DNA of 64,000 nt from Rhodopseudomonas palustris (GTDB taxonomy: Bacteria > Pseudomonadota > Alphaproteobacteria > Rhizobiales > Xanthobacteraceae), in NCBI RefSeq assembly GCF_007005445.1, contig NZ_CP041387.1:4107501-4171500 (forward strand), in the 5' to 3' direction. Positions 44,375 to 54,610 of the stretch are shown here, piece after piece; the first letter of the stretch is position 1; the number at the start of each line of letters is the position of its first letter. The position numbers and the translations under genes are program-made. The notes beneath the pieces are model-generated. The model saw nothing but the letters and a program-made list of their open reading frames with translations, was not told the DNA's origin and ran no database searches.

Positions 44375-47221
44375 TCACTCCGCCGCTTCGGCCGGCGCCG
44401 CGATCCGCCGCGCCGCGGTGGCCTGCTGCTCGTAGGAGCGCTGCCACTCCGACGGGCCGTTCGATGGCGCCACCTGCACGGCCGTCACCTTGTATTCCGG
44501 GCAGTTGGTGGCCCAGTCCGAGTACTCCGTGGTGACGACATTGGCCTGCGTATCCGGATGATGGAACGTGGTGTAGACCACGCCCGGCGCGACGCGGTCG
44601 GTGATCAGCGCCCGCAGCGTGGTCTCGCCGGCACGGCTGGCGAGCCGCACCCAATCGCCGTCGCGCACGCCGCGCTGCTCGGCGTCGTGCGGATGGATCT
44701 CCAGCCGGTCCTCGTCGTGCCATACCGTATTGGCGGTGCGCCGCGTCTGCGCCCCGACATTGTATTGCGACAGAATACGCCCCGTCGTCAGCAGCAGCGG
44801 GAATCTTGGTCCGGTGCGCTCGTCGGTCGCGACATATTCGGTGATGACGAACTTGCCCTTGCCGCGGACGAAGTGATCGACATGCATCACCGGCGTGCCT
44901 TCGGGCGCGCGCTCGTTGCACGGCCACTGGATCGAGCCGAGTTGTTCGAGCCGGTCGTAGGACACACCCGTGAAGGTCGGCGTCAGCGCGGCGATCTCGT
45001 CCATGATCTGCGACGGATGCGTGTAGTTCATGGTGTAGCCGACTGCCTCGGCGAGCCGTAGCGTGACTTCCCAATCTTCAAGGCCGTTCTTCGGTGACAT
45101 CACCTTGCGCACCCGCTGGATGCGGCGCTCGGCATTGGTGAAGGTGCCGTTCTTCTCCAGGAAGGTCGAGCCCGGCAGGAAGATGTGGGCGTAGTTGGCG
45201 GTCTCGTTGAGGAACAGGTCATGGACGATGACGCATTCCATCGCTTCGAGGCCGGCGGCAACGTGCTTGGTGTTGGGGTCGGACTGCAGGATGTCCTCGC
45301 CCTGCACGTACAGCGCCTTGAACGAGCCGTCGACCGCGGCGTCGAGCATGTTGGGGATGCGCAGGCCCGGCTCGTTGTCGAGCTTGACGTTCCACAACGC
45401 CTCGAAGCTCTCGCGCACTGAATCCGTCGAGATATGCCGATAGCCCGGCAATTCGTGCGGGAACGAGCCCATGTCGCAACTGCCCTGCACGTTGTTCTGG
45501 CCGCGCAGCGGGTTCACGCCGACGCCCGGCCGGCCGAGATTGCCGGTGGCCATCGCCAGATTGGCGATCGCCATCACGGTGGTCGAGCCCTGGCTGTGCT
45601 CGGTGACGCCGAGGCCGTAATAGATCGCGCCGTTGCCGCCGGTGGCGTACAGCCGCGCCGCTTCGCGCAGGCTGTGCGGATCGACGCCGGTGAAGGCGGC
45701 AGTCGCTTCCGGACTGTGGCGCTCGTCGGACACGAACGCAGCCCAGTGCTCGTACTCGCTCCAGTCGCAGCGCTCGCGCACGAAGGCCTCATTAGCAAGG
45801 CCTTCGGTGACGATGACGTGGGCCAGCGCGGTCAGGACCGCGACGTTGGTGCCGGGCTTCAGCGGCAGATGCTGCGCAGCCTCGATATGGGCCGAGCGAA
45901 CGAGGTCAATCCGGCGCGGATCGACCACGATCAGCTTGGCGCCCTGTCGCAGCCGCTTCTTCAGGCGCGAACCGAACACCGGGTGACCATCGGTCGGGTT
46001 GGCGCCGATGATCATCACCACGTCGGCGTGCTCGACCGAGTCGAAATCCTGCGTGCCGGCGGAGGTGCCGAACGCGGTCGACAGGCCGTAACCGGTCGGC
46101 GAGTGGCAGACGCGGGCGCAGGTGTCGACGTTGTTGTTGCCAAAGCCGGCGCGGATCAGCTTCTGCACCAGGAAGGTTTCCTCATTGGTACAGCGCGATG
46201 AGGTGATGCCGCCGATCGAGTCGCGGCCATATTTGGCCTGGATGCGCTTCAGTTCTGAGGCCGCGTAGCTGAACGCTTCGTCCCAACTCACTTCGCGCCA
46301 GGGCTCGCTGATGCTGGAGCGGATCATCGGGTTGAGGATGCGTTCCTTGTGGTTGGCGTAGCCCCAGGCGAAGCGGCCCTTGACGCAAGAGTGGCCGCGA
46401 TTGGCCTTGCCGTCTTTGTACGGCACCATGCGGACCAGCTCTTCGCCGCGCATCTCGGCCTTGAAGGTGCAGCCGACGCCGCAATACGCGCAGGTGGTGA
46501 CCACCGAGCGCTCCGGCGTGCCGATCTCGATCACACTCTTCTCGTTCAGCGTCGCGGTCGGACACGCCTGCACGCAGGCGCCGCAGGACACGCATTCCGA
46601 ACCGAGAAAACTCTCCTGCATGCCAGGCGACACGACAGAGTCGAAGCCGCGGCCGGCAATGGTCAGCGCGAAGGTGCCTTGCACTTCCTCGCAGGCGCGG
46701 ACGCAGCGCGAGCAGACGATGCACTTCGACGCATCGTAGGTGAAGTACGGATTGGACTCGTCGAGGCCCGGATTGGGATGCTTCTCGCCGGAGTAACCGT
46801 AGCGCACGTCGCGCAGGCCGACCGCGCCGGCCATGTCCTGCAGCTCGCAATCGCCATTGGCCGAGCAGGTCAGGCAGTCGAGCGGGTGATCGGAGATGTA
46901 CAGCTCCATCACGCCTTTGCGGATCTGCTTCAGGCGCTCGGTCTGAGTATGGACGACAAGACCGTCGGCAACCGGCGTGGTGCACGACGCCGGCGTGCCG
47001 CTGCGGCCGTCGATCTCGACAAGGCACAGCCGACATGAGCCGAACGCGTCCACCATGTCGGTGGCGCAGAGCTTCGGGATCGCGGTGCCGATCTCCATCG
47101 CGGCGCGCATGATTGAGGTGCCCTCGGGCACGCAGACGCTGCGGCCGTCGATCGTCAGCGTCACCGTGTTCTCGGACAGCGAGCGCGGCGTGCCGTAGTC
47201 GGTTTCCTGGACCAGAGCCAT
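44375..47221 (-). CDS. fdsA: Formate dehydrogenase alpha (catalytic molybdenum) subunit
   Basis: A 948-residue cytoplasmic subunit oxidising formate to CO2. In order it has: an N-terminal [2Fe-2S] domain (CATDMVDAFGSCRLCLVEI); a His/Cys cluster (HPLDCLTCSANGDCELQ); two [4Fe-4S] clusters (CIVCSRCVRACEE and CVSCGACVQACPTATL); the CAYCGVGC cluster of the Mo-bisMGD domain; and the active-site Cys-His in NVDTCARVCHSPTGYGLS. It uses Cys, not selenocysteine. The C-terminal MoCo domain ends VTAVQVAPSNGPSEWQ. It sits 12 bases after fdsB. Confidence 0.96.
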   Translation of the reverse strand: MALVQETDYGTPRSLSENTVTLTIDGRSVCVPEGTSIMRAAMEIGTAIPKLCATDMVDAFGSCRLCLVEIDGRSGTPASCTTPVADGLVVHTQTERLKQIRKGVMELYISDHPLDCLTCSANGDCELQDMAGAVGLRDVRYGYSGEKHPNPGLDESNPYFTYDASKCIVCSRCVRACEEVQGTFALTIAGRGFDSVVSPGMQESFLGSECVSCGACVQACPTATLNEKSVIEIGTPERSVVTTCAYCGVGCTFKAEMRGEELVRMVPYKDGKANRGHSCVKGRFAWGYANHKERILNPMIRSSISEPWREVSWDEAFSYAASELKRIQAKYGRDSIGGITSSRCTNEETFLVQKLIRAGFGNNNVDTCARVCHSPTGYGLSTAFGTSAGTQDFDSVEHADVVMIIGANPTDGHPVFGSRLKKRLRQGAKLIVVDPRRIDLVRSAHIEAAQHLPLKPGTNVAVLTALAHVIVTEGLANEAFVRERCDWSEYEHWAAFVSDERHSPEATAAFTGVDPHSLREAARLYATGGNGAIYYGLGVTEHSQGSTTVMAIANLAMATGNLGRPGVGVNPLRGQNNVQGSCDMGSFPHELPGYRHISTDSVRESFEALWNVKLDNEPGLRIPNMLDAAVDGSFKALYVQGEDILQSDPNTKHVAAGLEAMECVIVHDLFLNETANYAHIFLPGSTFLEKNGTFTNAERRIQRVRKVMSPKNGLEDWEVTLRLAEAVGYTMNYTHPSQIMDEIAALTPTFTGVSYDRLEQLGSIQWPCNERAPEGTPVMHVDHFVRGKGKFVITEYVATDERTGPRFPLLLTTGRILSQYNVGAQTRRTANTVWHDEDRLEIHPHDAEQRGVRDGDWVRLASRAGETTLRALITDRVAPGVVYTTFHHPDTQANVVTTEYSDWATNCPEYKVTAVQVAPSNGPSEWQRSYEQQATAARRIAAPAEAAE

Positions 47222-47233
47222 ATCGATCGTCCT

Positions 47234-48786
<1,553 letters not shown>

Positions 48787-48790
<4 letters not shown>

Positions 48791-49257
48791 CGCTGCGCCT
48801 CCGCCAACAGAGCATCGAGCTTGCCGGCATCGAGCCGGCCGACCACGCGCTCGTTGATCATCGCCGAGGGCGCCGTGGCACACAGGCCGAGGCAATAGGC
48901 CGGCTCCAGCGTCACCGCGCCGTCCGCGGTGGTGGCGCCGAAGGTGACGCCCAGCCGGGTCTCGACATGCGCCGCCAGCGCGTCGCCGCCGGCGGCCTGG
49001 CAGGCTTCGGCGCGGCACAGCTTCAGCACATGGCGGCCCGGCGGGGCGCGGCGGAAATCCGGATAGAAGGTCAGGACGCCGTGGACTTCGGCGCGCGACA
49101 GGTTCAGCGCCTGCGCGATCATCGGCTCGGCGCCCTGCGGCACATAGCCGAACGCTTCCTGCAACGCCTGCAGCATCAGCAGCGTCGCGCCTTCCTTGTG
49201 CGTCAGCCCGGCGATGATCTCGCTCGCGCGGGCGGGTTCCCATGGTTCGTATTGCAT
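48787..49257 (-). CDS. fdsG: Formate dehydrogenase gamma ([2Fe-2S]) subunit
   Basis: A 156-residue NuoE-like subunit and first gene of the operon. The [2Fe-2S] ligands are in KLCRAEACQAAG and AYCLGLCATAPSAMIN. The helical N terminus (LTHKEGATLLMLQALQEAFG) matches NuoE. The leader between this start and the upstream LysR gene carries a palindromic repeat. Confidence 0.95.
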
Positions 49258-49395
49258 CGGCGCTCTTCGTCGTCGTGGATCGCCGGATGAGAATAAGAAT
49301 TGTTCAAAAGATCAATAAAGCTGTCCAATGCTGCGATAAGGAATTCGCAACGACAAGGGCCAGTCATAACCACAAGGTGCAGCCATCGCCCTCTC

Positions 49396-49496
49396 CGTCA
49401 TTCCGGGGCGCCGCGCAGCGGCGAACCCGGAATTCGGAGGTTGTTTGCGCCAGGAGATTCCGGGTTCGCTCACTTCGTGAGCGCCCCGGAATGACG
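49396..49496. repeat. Interspersed palindromic repeat upstream of fdsG
   Basis: CGTCATTCCGGGGCGCCGCG at the left and GTGAGCGCCCCGGAATGACG at the right, with inner arms GAACCCGGAATTC and GATTCCGGGTTC. It is the same class as the copies at 38923 and 60742 and lies 139 bases upstream of the fdsG start. Confidence 0.85.
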
Positions 49497-49590
49497 CGTG
49501 GAGGCGACTGCACGCCAAACCGGTCGGTTTGCACTGAGCTTCTGGATTGCTTCGGCGCTTCGCGCCTCGCAACAACGAACCGGACGCCGA

Positions 49591-50484
49591 TCAGCTCTGC
49601 AGCGTCGGCGCGACTTCGCGGGCCACCTGCATCAGGGCCGCGACCAGCGGCGTGTAGGGCTCACGCGGCGGCACGACGAGGCCGATACTGTAGGCGACCA
49701 TCGGCTCGACGATCGGAATGGTGCGAACTTCGTCGCCGAGCCCGAGCGTCTCGGCGAGCTTGGCCGGCATCACGCTGGCCCAGCGCCCGGTCTTGACGTG
49801 GGTGTACAGCACGATGATCGAATTCGAGGTCAGCGTCGGCTGCGCACTGGTGCCGGCGGCGCGAAGCGCCCGGTCGATAATGCGGCGATTCTGCATGTTG
49901 GGCGTCAGCAAGCACAGCGGCACCTGGCCGACCTCGCGCCAGGTCACCTGATCGCGATCGCCGAACATCCCGTCAGGCGACGTGATCAGCCGGTAGCTTT
50001 CCTGATACAGTGGCACGCTGCGGACTTTGCCGACCGGCTCGTTCTCGGTGTAGGTCAGCCCGGCGTCGACTTCGAGGTTTTCGAGCAGGCCGAGCACTTC
50101 CGAGGAGGTGCAGGACAGGATGCTGAAGCGGACGTTGGGATGCCTGGCGCGGAACGGTGTGGTGAGCTGCGCCACCATGCCGAGCACGGTCGGGATCGCG
50201 GCGATCCGCAGTTCCCCGGACAATTCGCCCTTCATTGCGCCGATATCCTGGCGCATCGCGCGGCTGTCGCCGACAATGCGGCGGGCCCATTCCAGCGTGC
50301 GCTCGCCCTCCGGCGTGAAGCCGAGAAACCGCGAGCCGCGCTGCACCAGCATCACGCCCAGAATCTCTTCGAGCTGCTTGATGCCGGTCGACATCGTCGG
50401 CTGGGTCACGCCGCAGGCTTCCGCGGCTCGGCCGAAATGCCGCTCCTTGGCGAGCGCGAGTAGCAGCTCGAACTTGTCGATCAA
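49591..50484 (-). CDS. LysR-type regulator, probably of the formate dehydrogenase operon
   Basis: A 297-residue LTTR. The N-terminal winged helix is FELLLALAKERHFGRAAEAC with GVTQPTMSTGIKQLEEILG; the effector domain follows (LRIAAIPTVLGMVAQLTTPF). It lies 333 bases upstream of fdsG on the same strand, the position of the FdsR regulators known from other fds clusters. The effector might be formate; that is inference. Confidence 0.88.
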   Translation of the reverse strand: MIDKFELLLALAKERHFGRAAEACGVTQPTMSTGIKQLEEILGVMLVQRGSRFLGFTPEGERTLEWARRIVGDSRAMRQDIGAMKGELSGELRIAAIPTVLGMVAQLTTPFRARHPNVRFSILSCTSSEVLGLLENLEVDAGLTYTENEPVGKVRSVPLYQESYRLITSPDGMFGDRDQVTWREVGQVPLCLLTPNMQNRRIIDRALRAAGTSAQPTLTSNSIIVLYTHVKTGRWASVMPAKLAETLGLGDEVRTIPIVEPMVAYSIGLVVPPREPYTPLVAALMQVAREVAPTLQS

Positions 50485-50592
50485 ACCGGCCTCTTGGAAA
50501 CTCTGGTGAATTTCGAGAGTCTTGCCCGATCAGGACGCAATCGGCAAGGCGGCCTGGCGGCCACGCCGTTGCGGGCTCTCAGGCAACAATAA

Positions 50593-50626
50593 CCCCGCCT
50601 CCCGGTTGCGCATCGGGAGCGCGGGG
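50593..50626 (-). terminator. Hairpin terminator downstream of btaA
   Basis: On the minus strand CCCCGC plus CTCCCG pair with CGGGAG plus GCGGGG across a short loop, followed by TTATTGTT. It lies about 145 bases after the btaA stop. No gene was found in 50485-50771. Confidence 0.55.
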
Positions 50627-50771
50627 CCAGTCTGGGGAGAGACGCTGCCGGCGCGGGAAGCACGAACCATCCGCACCACGCTTCGTCATCAGCACGCTAA
50701 CTGATTGGCGGGGATGCGGATTGAGATGGATCAAGCTGAGCGAACCGGCGCGCGAACACACCGGCGGCGGT

Positions 50772-51995
50772 TCAGCCGACGCTGCCGCTCCGCCGCATGT
50801 AGCAGTGGAAGCCGCCGTAGATCCCCGAGCGGTCGCGGTCGAAGCCGATGGCGCTGCGGGTGGCGTCGCGCTGCCAGGTCTGTTGCAGCGGGGCGAGCGG
50901 TTCGGTCTCCAGCGGGGATTCGGCTCCGGCGGTGCGGAAGATCACCCGCACCTGCTCCTTGCCGGCGCGATCGATCGCATCCCACAGCGCGCGGATTTCG
51001 TCCGGCGCCATCCAGTCCTGCGAGTCGAGCAGCACCACGGCGTCGATCTGGCGGGCCGGCAGGCTCTCCAGGAACACCCGCAGATTTTCGTGCACCGGGA
51101 TCACCAGGCCGGCGCCGGCGCGCATCTGCTGATAGCGGCTCTCCTGCAGATACAGCGGCAGGCAGCGGTCGCCGGGGCCGGGATAGCTCCGGCTCAGCGC
51201 CTGCCAGGCGAAGTAATTGGTCTCGTTCGGATAGACGTCGATCAGCCGCAGCAGCCGCTGATGCAGCACTTCGTTGAGCGGCTGGTCGCCGCCGAGCAGT
51301 TCGCGCTGCTGCGGCGGAATGCCGAGGCTGAACAGCAACGCCGGCGTCCCTGTGAGCATGCGGGCGAATCGCGAATGGAACAGCCGGTCGACGCGCTGCA
51401 GCGCCGCCTGCCGCTCCGGCGAATCCGGCGCGCCCTTCAGCAGCACGTCGAGATCGATCTTGGCCAGACGCGCCAGCAGATGCGCGAAGCCGATGAAATG
51501 GCCGAGCGCGCCGTGGCGATAGAACCCGTCGGTGAAATAGCGGTAGCGCGGCCGGCCGCGAAAATCGCGCTCGTCCCAGTAGCCGCGCGCGTCGCGGTCG
51601 AGCGCCGGGCGCAGCCGCCGGCGATACACATCGGCATTGTCGGCCGCGGTCCCTTCGCCGAAGAACTGCCAGAACGACGCGTAGTCCGGCAGCGCGCGCA
51701 GGCCTGCGAGCTTCAGCTCGAGCAGCGCCAGATGCGCCTCGTTGAGATCGACCGCGAACACCTGCGCCGGCTTGGCGGTGAGGTAGGACAACGCGTTGCA
51801 GCCGCCCGACGAGATTGTCACGATGGTCGAGCCGATCGGCAATTGCAGAGCCGCGAGGTCGGCCTCGGGATCTTCCCAGATCTGGGTATAGACCAGGCGG
51901 CGAAACCAGATCGAAAACAAAGCGTCCCACAGCGTCGACTCGCTGCGATCCTTGCTGTTGCGGACGGCGTCCGCGATCAGTTGCTGCGTGTTCAT
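50772..51995 (-). CDS. btaA: S-adenosylmethionine:diacylglycerol 3-amino-3-carboxypropyl transferase
   Basis: The 407-residue protein matches BtaA, which moves the aminocarboxypropyl group of SAM to diacylglycerol, the first step of betaine lipid (DGTS) synthesis. Marks include WFRRLVYTQIWEDPEADLAA, the SAM-site region IVTISSGGCNALSYLTAKPA with VFAVDLNEAHLALLELKLAG, and IDAVVLLDSQDWMAPDEIRA. It is divergent from btaB. A PhoB-like box in its orientation lies 43 bases upstream, fitting induction by phosphate shortage. The start at 51995 fits the family N terminus. Confidence 0.92.
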   Translation of the reverse strand: MNTQQLIADAVRNSKDRSESTLWDALFSIWFRRLVYTQIWEDPEADLAALQLPIGSTIVTISSGGCNALSYLTAKPAQVFAVDLNEAHLALLELKLAGLRALPDYASFWQFFGEGTAADNADVYRRRLRPALDRDARGYWDERDFRGRPRYRYFTDGFYRHGALGHFIGFAHLLARLAKIDLDVLLKGAPDSPERQAALQRVDRLFHSRFARMLTGTPALLFSLGIPPQQRELLGGDQPLNEVLHQRLLRLIDVYPNETNYFAWQALSRSYPGPGDRCLPLYLQESRYQQMRAGAGLVIPVHENLRVFLESLPARQIDAVVLLDSQDWMAPDEIRALWDAIDRAGKEQVRVIFRTAGAESPLETEPLAPLQQTWQRDATRSAIGFDRDRSGIYGGFHCYMRRSGSVG

Positions 51996-52037
51996 CAAAT
52001 CCTCGACTCGGCAATCGATCCAAATTAGCTGCGCAAC

Positions 52038-52055
52038 ACTGCAGTTTTGCGACAG
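52038..52055 (-). promoter_or_regulatory. PhoB-box-like site facing btaA
   Basis: On the minus strand CTGTCGC, AAAA, CTGCAGT: two 7-base half-sites in the 11-base period of the Pho box (CTGTCAT-N4-CTGTCAT). The match is weaker than that of the facing site. It ends 43 bases before the btaA start. Confidence 0.45.
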
Positions 52056-52081
52056 CGTGGAACTGATCAGTGCCGCCGCCT

Positions 52082-52099
52082 TTGTCATCACCCTGTCGC
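52082..52099 (+). promoter_or_regulatory. PhoB box upstream of btaB
   Basis: TTGTCAT, CACC, CTGTCGC: 11 of 14 bases match the Pho box CTGTCAT-N4-CTGTCAT. It ends 48 bases before the btaB start. Betaine-lipid genes are under PhoB in Sinorhizobium, so control by phosphate shortage is likely. Confidence 0.65.
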
Positions 52100-52147
52100 C
52101 TGAAATCGCGATGGAAGGCGGATGATGCCGAACCAGGGTGGCAGGCC

Positions 52148-52885
52148 ATGACGACGCTCACTCGCACCGATCTTCCGCGCACCGAGCTGACGCACCCCGA
52201 ACTCATTGCCGATCCGGCGTGGCCGGTCGACGCGACCTCGCGCATGAATCGGATGTACCGCTATCAGCGCCACATCTACGATCTGACCCGCCGGTATTAT
52301 CTTCTCGGCCGCGACCAACTGATCGCCGAGCTGCAACCGAAGGCGGGCGAAACCGTGCTTGAGGTCGGCTGCGGCACCGGCCGCAACCTGATCCAGGCGG
52401 CGACGCGATACCACGAGGCGAAATTCTTCGGCCTCGACGTTTCGACCGAGATGCTGACCTCGGCGATCAGTTCGATCGAAGGCGCCGGGCTGATGGCGCG
52501 GGTGAAGGTCGCGCATGGCGACGCCACCGCGTTCACCGCACAGGCGGTGTTCGGCCAGGCGGTCGCCTTCGACCACGTCATGATCTCCTACAGCCTGTCG
52601 ATGATCCCGGACTGGACCGCGGTGATTGATCGCGCCGTGGCCAATCTGAAGCCGGGCGGCAAGCTGCACATCGTCGATTTCGGCGACCAGCGCGGCCTGC
52701 CTTCGGTGGCGCGCAACCTGTTGCGGCGCTGGCTGACGCTGTTCGACGTCACCCCGCGCGACAGCCTGGAAGCCGTGTTGATGCAGGTCGCGACCCGCAC
52801 CGGCGCCGGCCTGCGGTTCGAGCGGCCGTATCGCGGCTATGCGCAAGCCGCCGTGCTGACGCTGCCGCCGCGCAACAAGCCATGA
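52148..52885 (+). CDS. btaB: Diacylglycerylhomoserine N-methyltransferase
   Basis: A 245-residue SAM-dependent methyltransferase. It has RMYRYQRHIYDLTRRYYLLG near the N terminus, as in BtaB, then the SAM motif VLEVGCGTGRNLIQAA and FGLDVSTEMLTSA, and GGKLHIVDFGDQRGLP. BtaB methylates the lipid homoserine amine three times to yield DGTS. It is paired with btaA and overlaps the SMR gene (ATGA). Confidence 0.9.
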   Translation: MTTLTRTDLPRTELTHPELIADPAWPVDATSRMNRMYRYQRHIYDLTRRYYLLGRDQLIAELQPKAGETVLEVGCGTGRNLIQAATRYHEAKFFGLDVSTEMLTSAISSIEGAGLMARVKVAHGDATAFTAQAVFGQAVAFDHVMISYSLSMIPDWTAVIDRAVANLKPGGKLHIVDFGDQRGLPSVARNLLRRWLTLFDVTPRDSLEAVLMQVATRTGAGLRFERPYRGYAQAAVLTLPPRNKP

Positions 52886-53205
52886 CCGGTTGGCTCGCGC
52901 TGTTTGCCGCGGGCCTGATGGAGATCGTCTGGGCGCTGGGGCTGAAGCATTCCGAGGGCTTCACCCGGTTCTGGCCCGCGGTCGTGACCCTGGCGGCCAT
53001 CCTGGCCAGCTTCTGGCTGATGAGCATCGCGCTGAAATCGCTGCCGTTCGGCACCGCCTACGCGGTGTGGACCGGAATAGGCGCTGCCGGCAGCATTGTG
53101 GTCGGGATGACGCTGTACGGCGAGCCGGCGAGCGGCGTCCGGGTGCTGTGCCTGTCGATGATCGTGGCCGGCATGATCGGGCTGAAGCTCAGCACGCCGG
53201 CGTGA
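52882..53205 (+). CDS. Small multidrug resistance protein (SugE/Gdx type)
   Basis: A 107-residue inner-membrane protein with four helices. The first carries the essential Glu (GWLALFAAGLMEIVWALGLK). The MSIALKSLPFGTAYAVWTGI and GIGAAGSIVVGMTLYGEPAS segments fit the SugE/Gdx subgroup, which exports guanidinium or quaternary ammonium ions. No guanidine riboswitch was seen. Its start overlaps btaB by four bases, so it is co-translated with a phosphate-starvation gene; the reason is unclear. Confidence 0.9.
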   Translation: MTGWLALFAAGLMEIVWALGLKHSEGFTRFWPAVVTLAAILASFWLMSIALKSLPFGTAYAVWTGIGAAGSIVVGMTLYGEPASGVRVLCLSMIVAGMIGLKLSTPA

Positions 53206-53264
53206 ACAGCATACCGCCCGACCAAGGCGGCGATTGACAAAGCCCACCCGCTTCCATTTGATCG

Positions 53265-53465
53265 CGCCCGTTCAGGTGTGCCGGGAATCGTCCGGCACAG
53301 GGAAGCCGGTGCGGGCCCAAGCTTATGGCCGCAAACCCAAATCCGGCGCTGCGCCCGCAACTGTGAGCGGCGAGCGATCCTTCAATCGGCCACTGGGCGG
53401 CACTTGCCCGGGAAGGCGAAGGATCGCGACGACCCGTGAGCCAGGAGACCGGCCTGAGCGCGTCA
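53265..53465 (+). ncRNA. Cobalamin riboswitch
   Basis: The conserved blocks are present in order: AGGGAAGCCGGTG near 53299, GCCCGCAACTGTGAGCGGC near 53353, GGCCACTGGG near 53388, GGGAAGGCG near 53410 and the B12 box GAGCCAGGAGACCGGCCTGA near 53437. It precedes the NiCoT gene by about 80 bases. A stem GTGCGGC (53475-53481) with GCCGCAC (53502-53508) follows and could be part of the switch output. Confidence 0.95.
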
Positions 53466-53544
53466 TCTTCCACCGTGCGGCGCGCGCGGCTGGAGCGGTC
53501 CGCCGCACAGGTGACAGGATGCTGCTCACCGGCCGGAGACCGCC

Positions 53545-54603
53545 ATGACCGAACTCGTTCTGCCCGCTTCTTCCGATGGATTCCGCTTCCGCCTGATCGC
53601 CGTGCTCGGCGGCCTGGTGCTCGCCAATATCGCCGCCTGGGCCTGGGCGCTGACTGCGTTCGCGGGCGAGCCGGTGCTGATCGGCACAGCGGTGCTGGCC
53701 TACAGTCTCGGCCTGCGCCATGCGCTGGACGCCGACCACATCGCGGCGATCGACAACGTCACCCGCAAGCTGATGCAGGAGGGCAAGCGGCCGGTCACGG
53801 TCGGGCTGTTCTTTGCCCTCGGCCATTCCACCGTGGTGCTGGTGGCGTCGCTGGCGATCGCGATCGCGGCCAATTCGCTGACCGAGCGGTTCTCCGGCTA
53901 TCGCGAGATCGGCGGCGTGATCGGCACCTCGGCGTCGGCGCTGTTTCTGTTCGCGATCGCCATCGCCAATCTGTCGGTGCTGAGCGGCGTGTATCGCGCG
54001 TTCAAGAAGGCCAAGGCCGGCGAGATCGTGCACGACGACGACATCAACGAGCTGCTGCAGCAGCGCGGCTGGCTGGCGCGGCTGTTCCGGCCGCTGTTCC
54101 GCTTCGTCTCCAAGAGCTGGCAGCTATTTCCGATCGGGCTGTTGTTCGCGCTCGGCTTCGAGACCGCCAGCGAGATCAGCCTGTTCGGGCTGGCCGCGAA
54201 CGCGTCTGGAAACATTTCGCACTGGTCGATCCTGGTGTTCCCGGCGCTGTTCGCCGCCGGCATGACGCTGGTCGACACCCTCGACGGCGTGCTGATGCTC
54301 GGCGCCTATGGCTGGGCGTATCGCAACCCGGTGCGCAAGCTGTACTACAACATGACCATCACGACGGTCTCGGTGCTGGTGGCGCTGCTGATCGGCGGCA
54401 TCGAGACGCTCGGGCTGCTCGCCGGGCGCTTCCATCTCGAGGGCGCGTTCTGGGAGTGGATCGCCGACCTCAACGAGAATTTCGGCGCGCTCGGCTACGG
54501 CATCGTGGCGCTGTTCGTGGCGAGCTGGATCGTCTCCACCATCATCTATCGCCTCAACGGCTATCACCGGCTCGACCAGGGTGCCGCGGCCGTGCAGAAA
54601 TGA
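53545..54603 (+). CDS. NiCoT-family nickel/cobalt transporter
   Basis: A 352-residue protein with about eight helices. The signature in helix 2 is LRHALDADHIAAIDNVTRKL, which carries the metal-binding RHA(V/F)DADHI motif. Other family marks are GLFFALGHSTVVL and LFALGFETASEISLFG. The cobalamin riboswitch upstream suggests cobalt for B12 synthesis as the physiological substrate. The BtuC-like gene follows after 7 bases. Confidence 0.92.
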   Translation: MTELVLPASSDGFRFRLIAVLGGLVLANIAAWAWALTAFAGEPVLIGTAVLAYSLGLRHALDADHIAAIDNVTRKLMQEGKRPVTVGLFFALGHSTVVLVASLAIAIAANSLTERFSGYREIGGVIGTSASALFLFAIAIANLSVLSGVYRAFKKAKAGEIVHDDDINELLQQRGWLARLFRPLFRFVSKSWQLFPIGLLFALGFETASEISLFGLAANASGNISHWSILVFPALFAAGMTLVDTLDGVLMLGAYGWAYRNPVRKLYYNMTITTVSVLVALLIGGIETLGLLAGRFHLEGAFWEWIADLNENFGALGYGIVALFVASWIVSTIIYRLNGYHRLDQGAAAVQK

Positions 54604-54610
54604 GCCTGGC

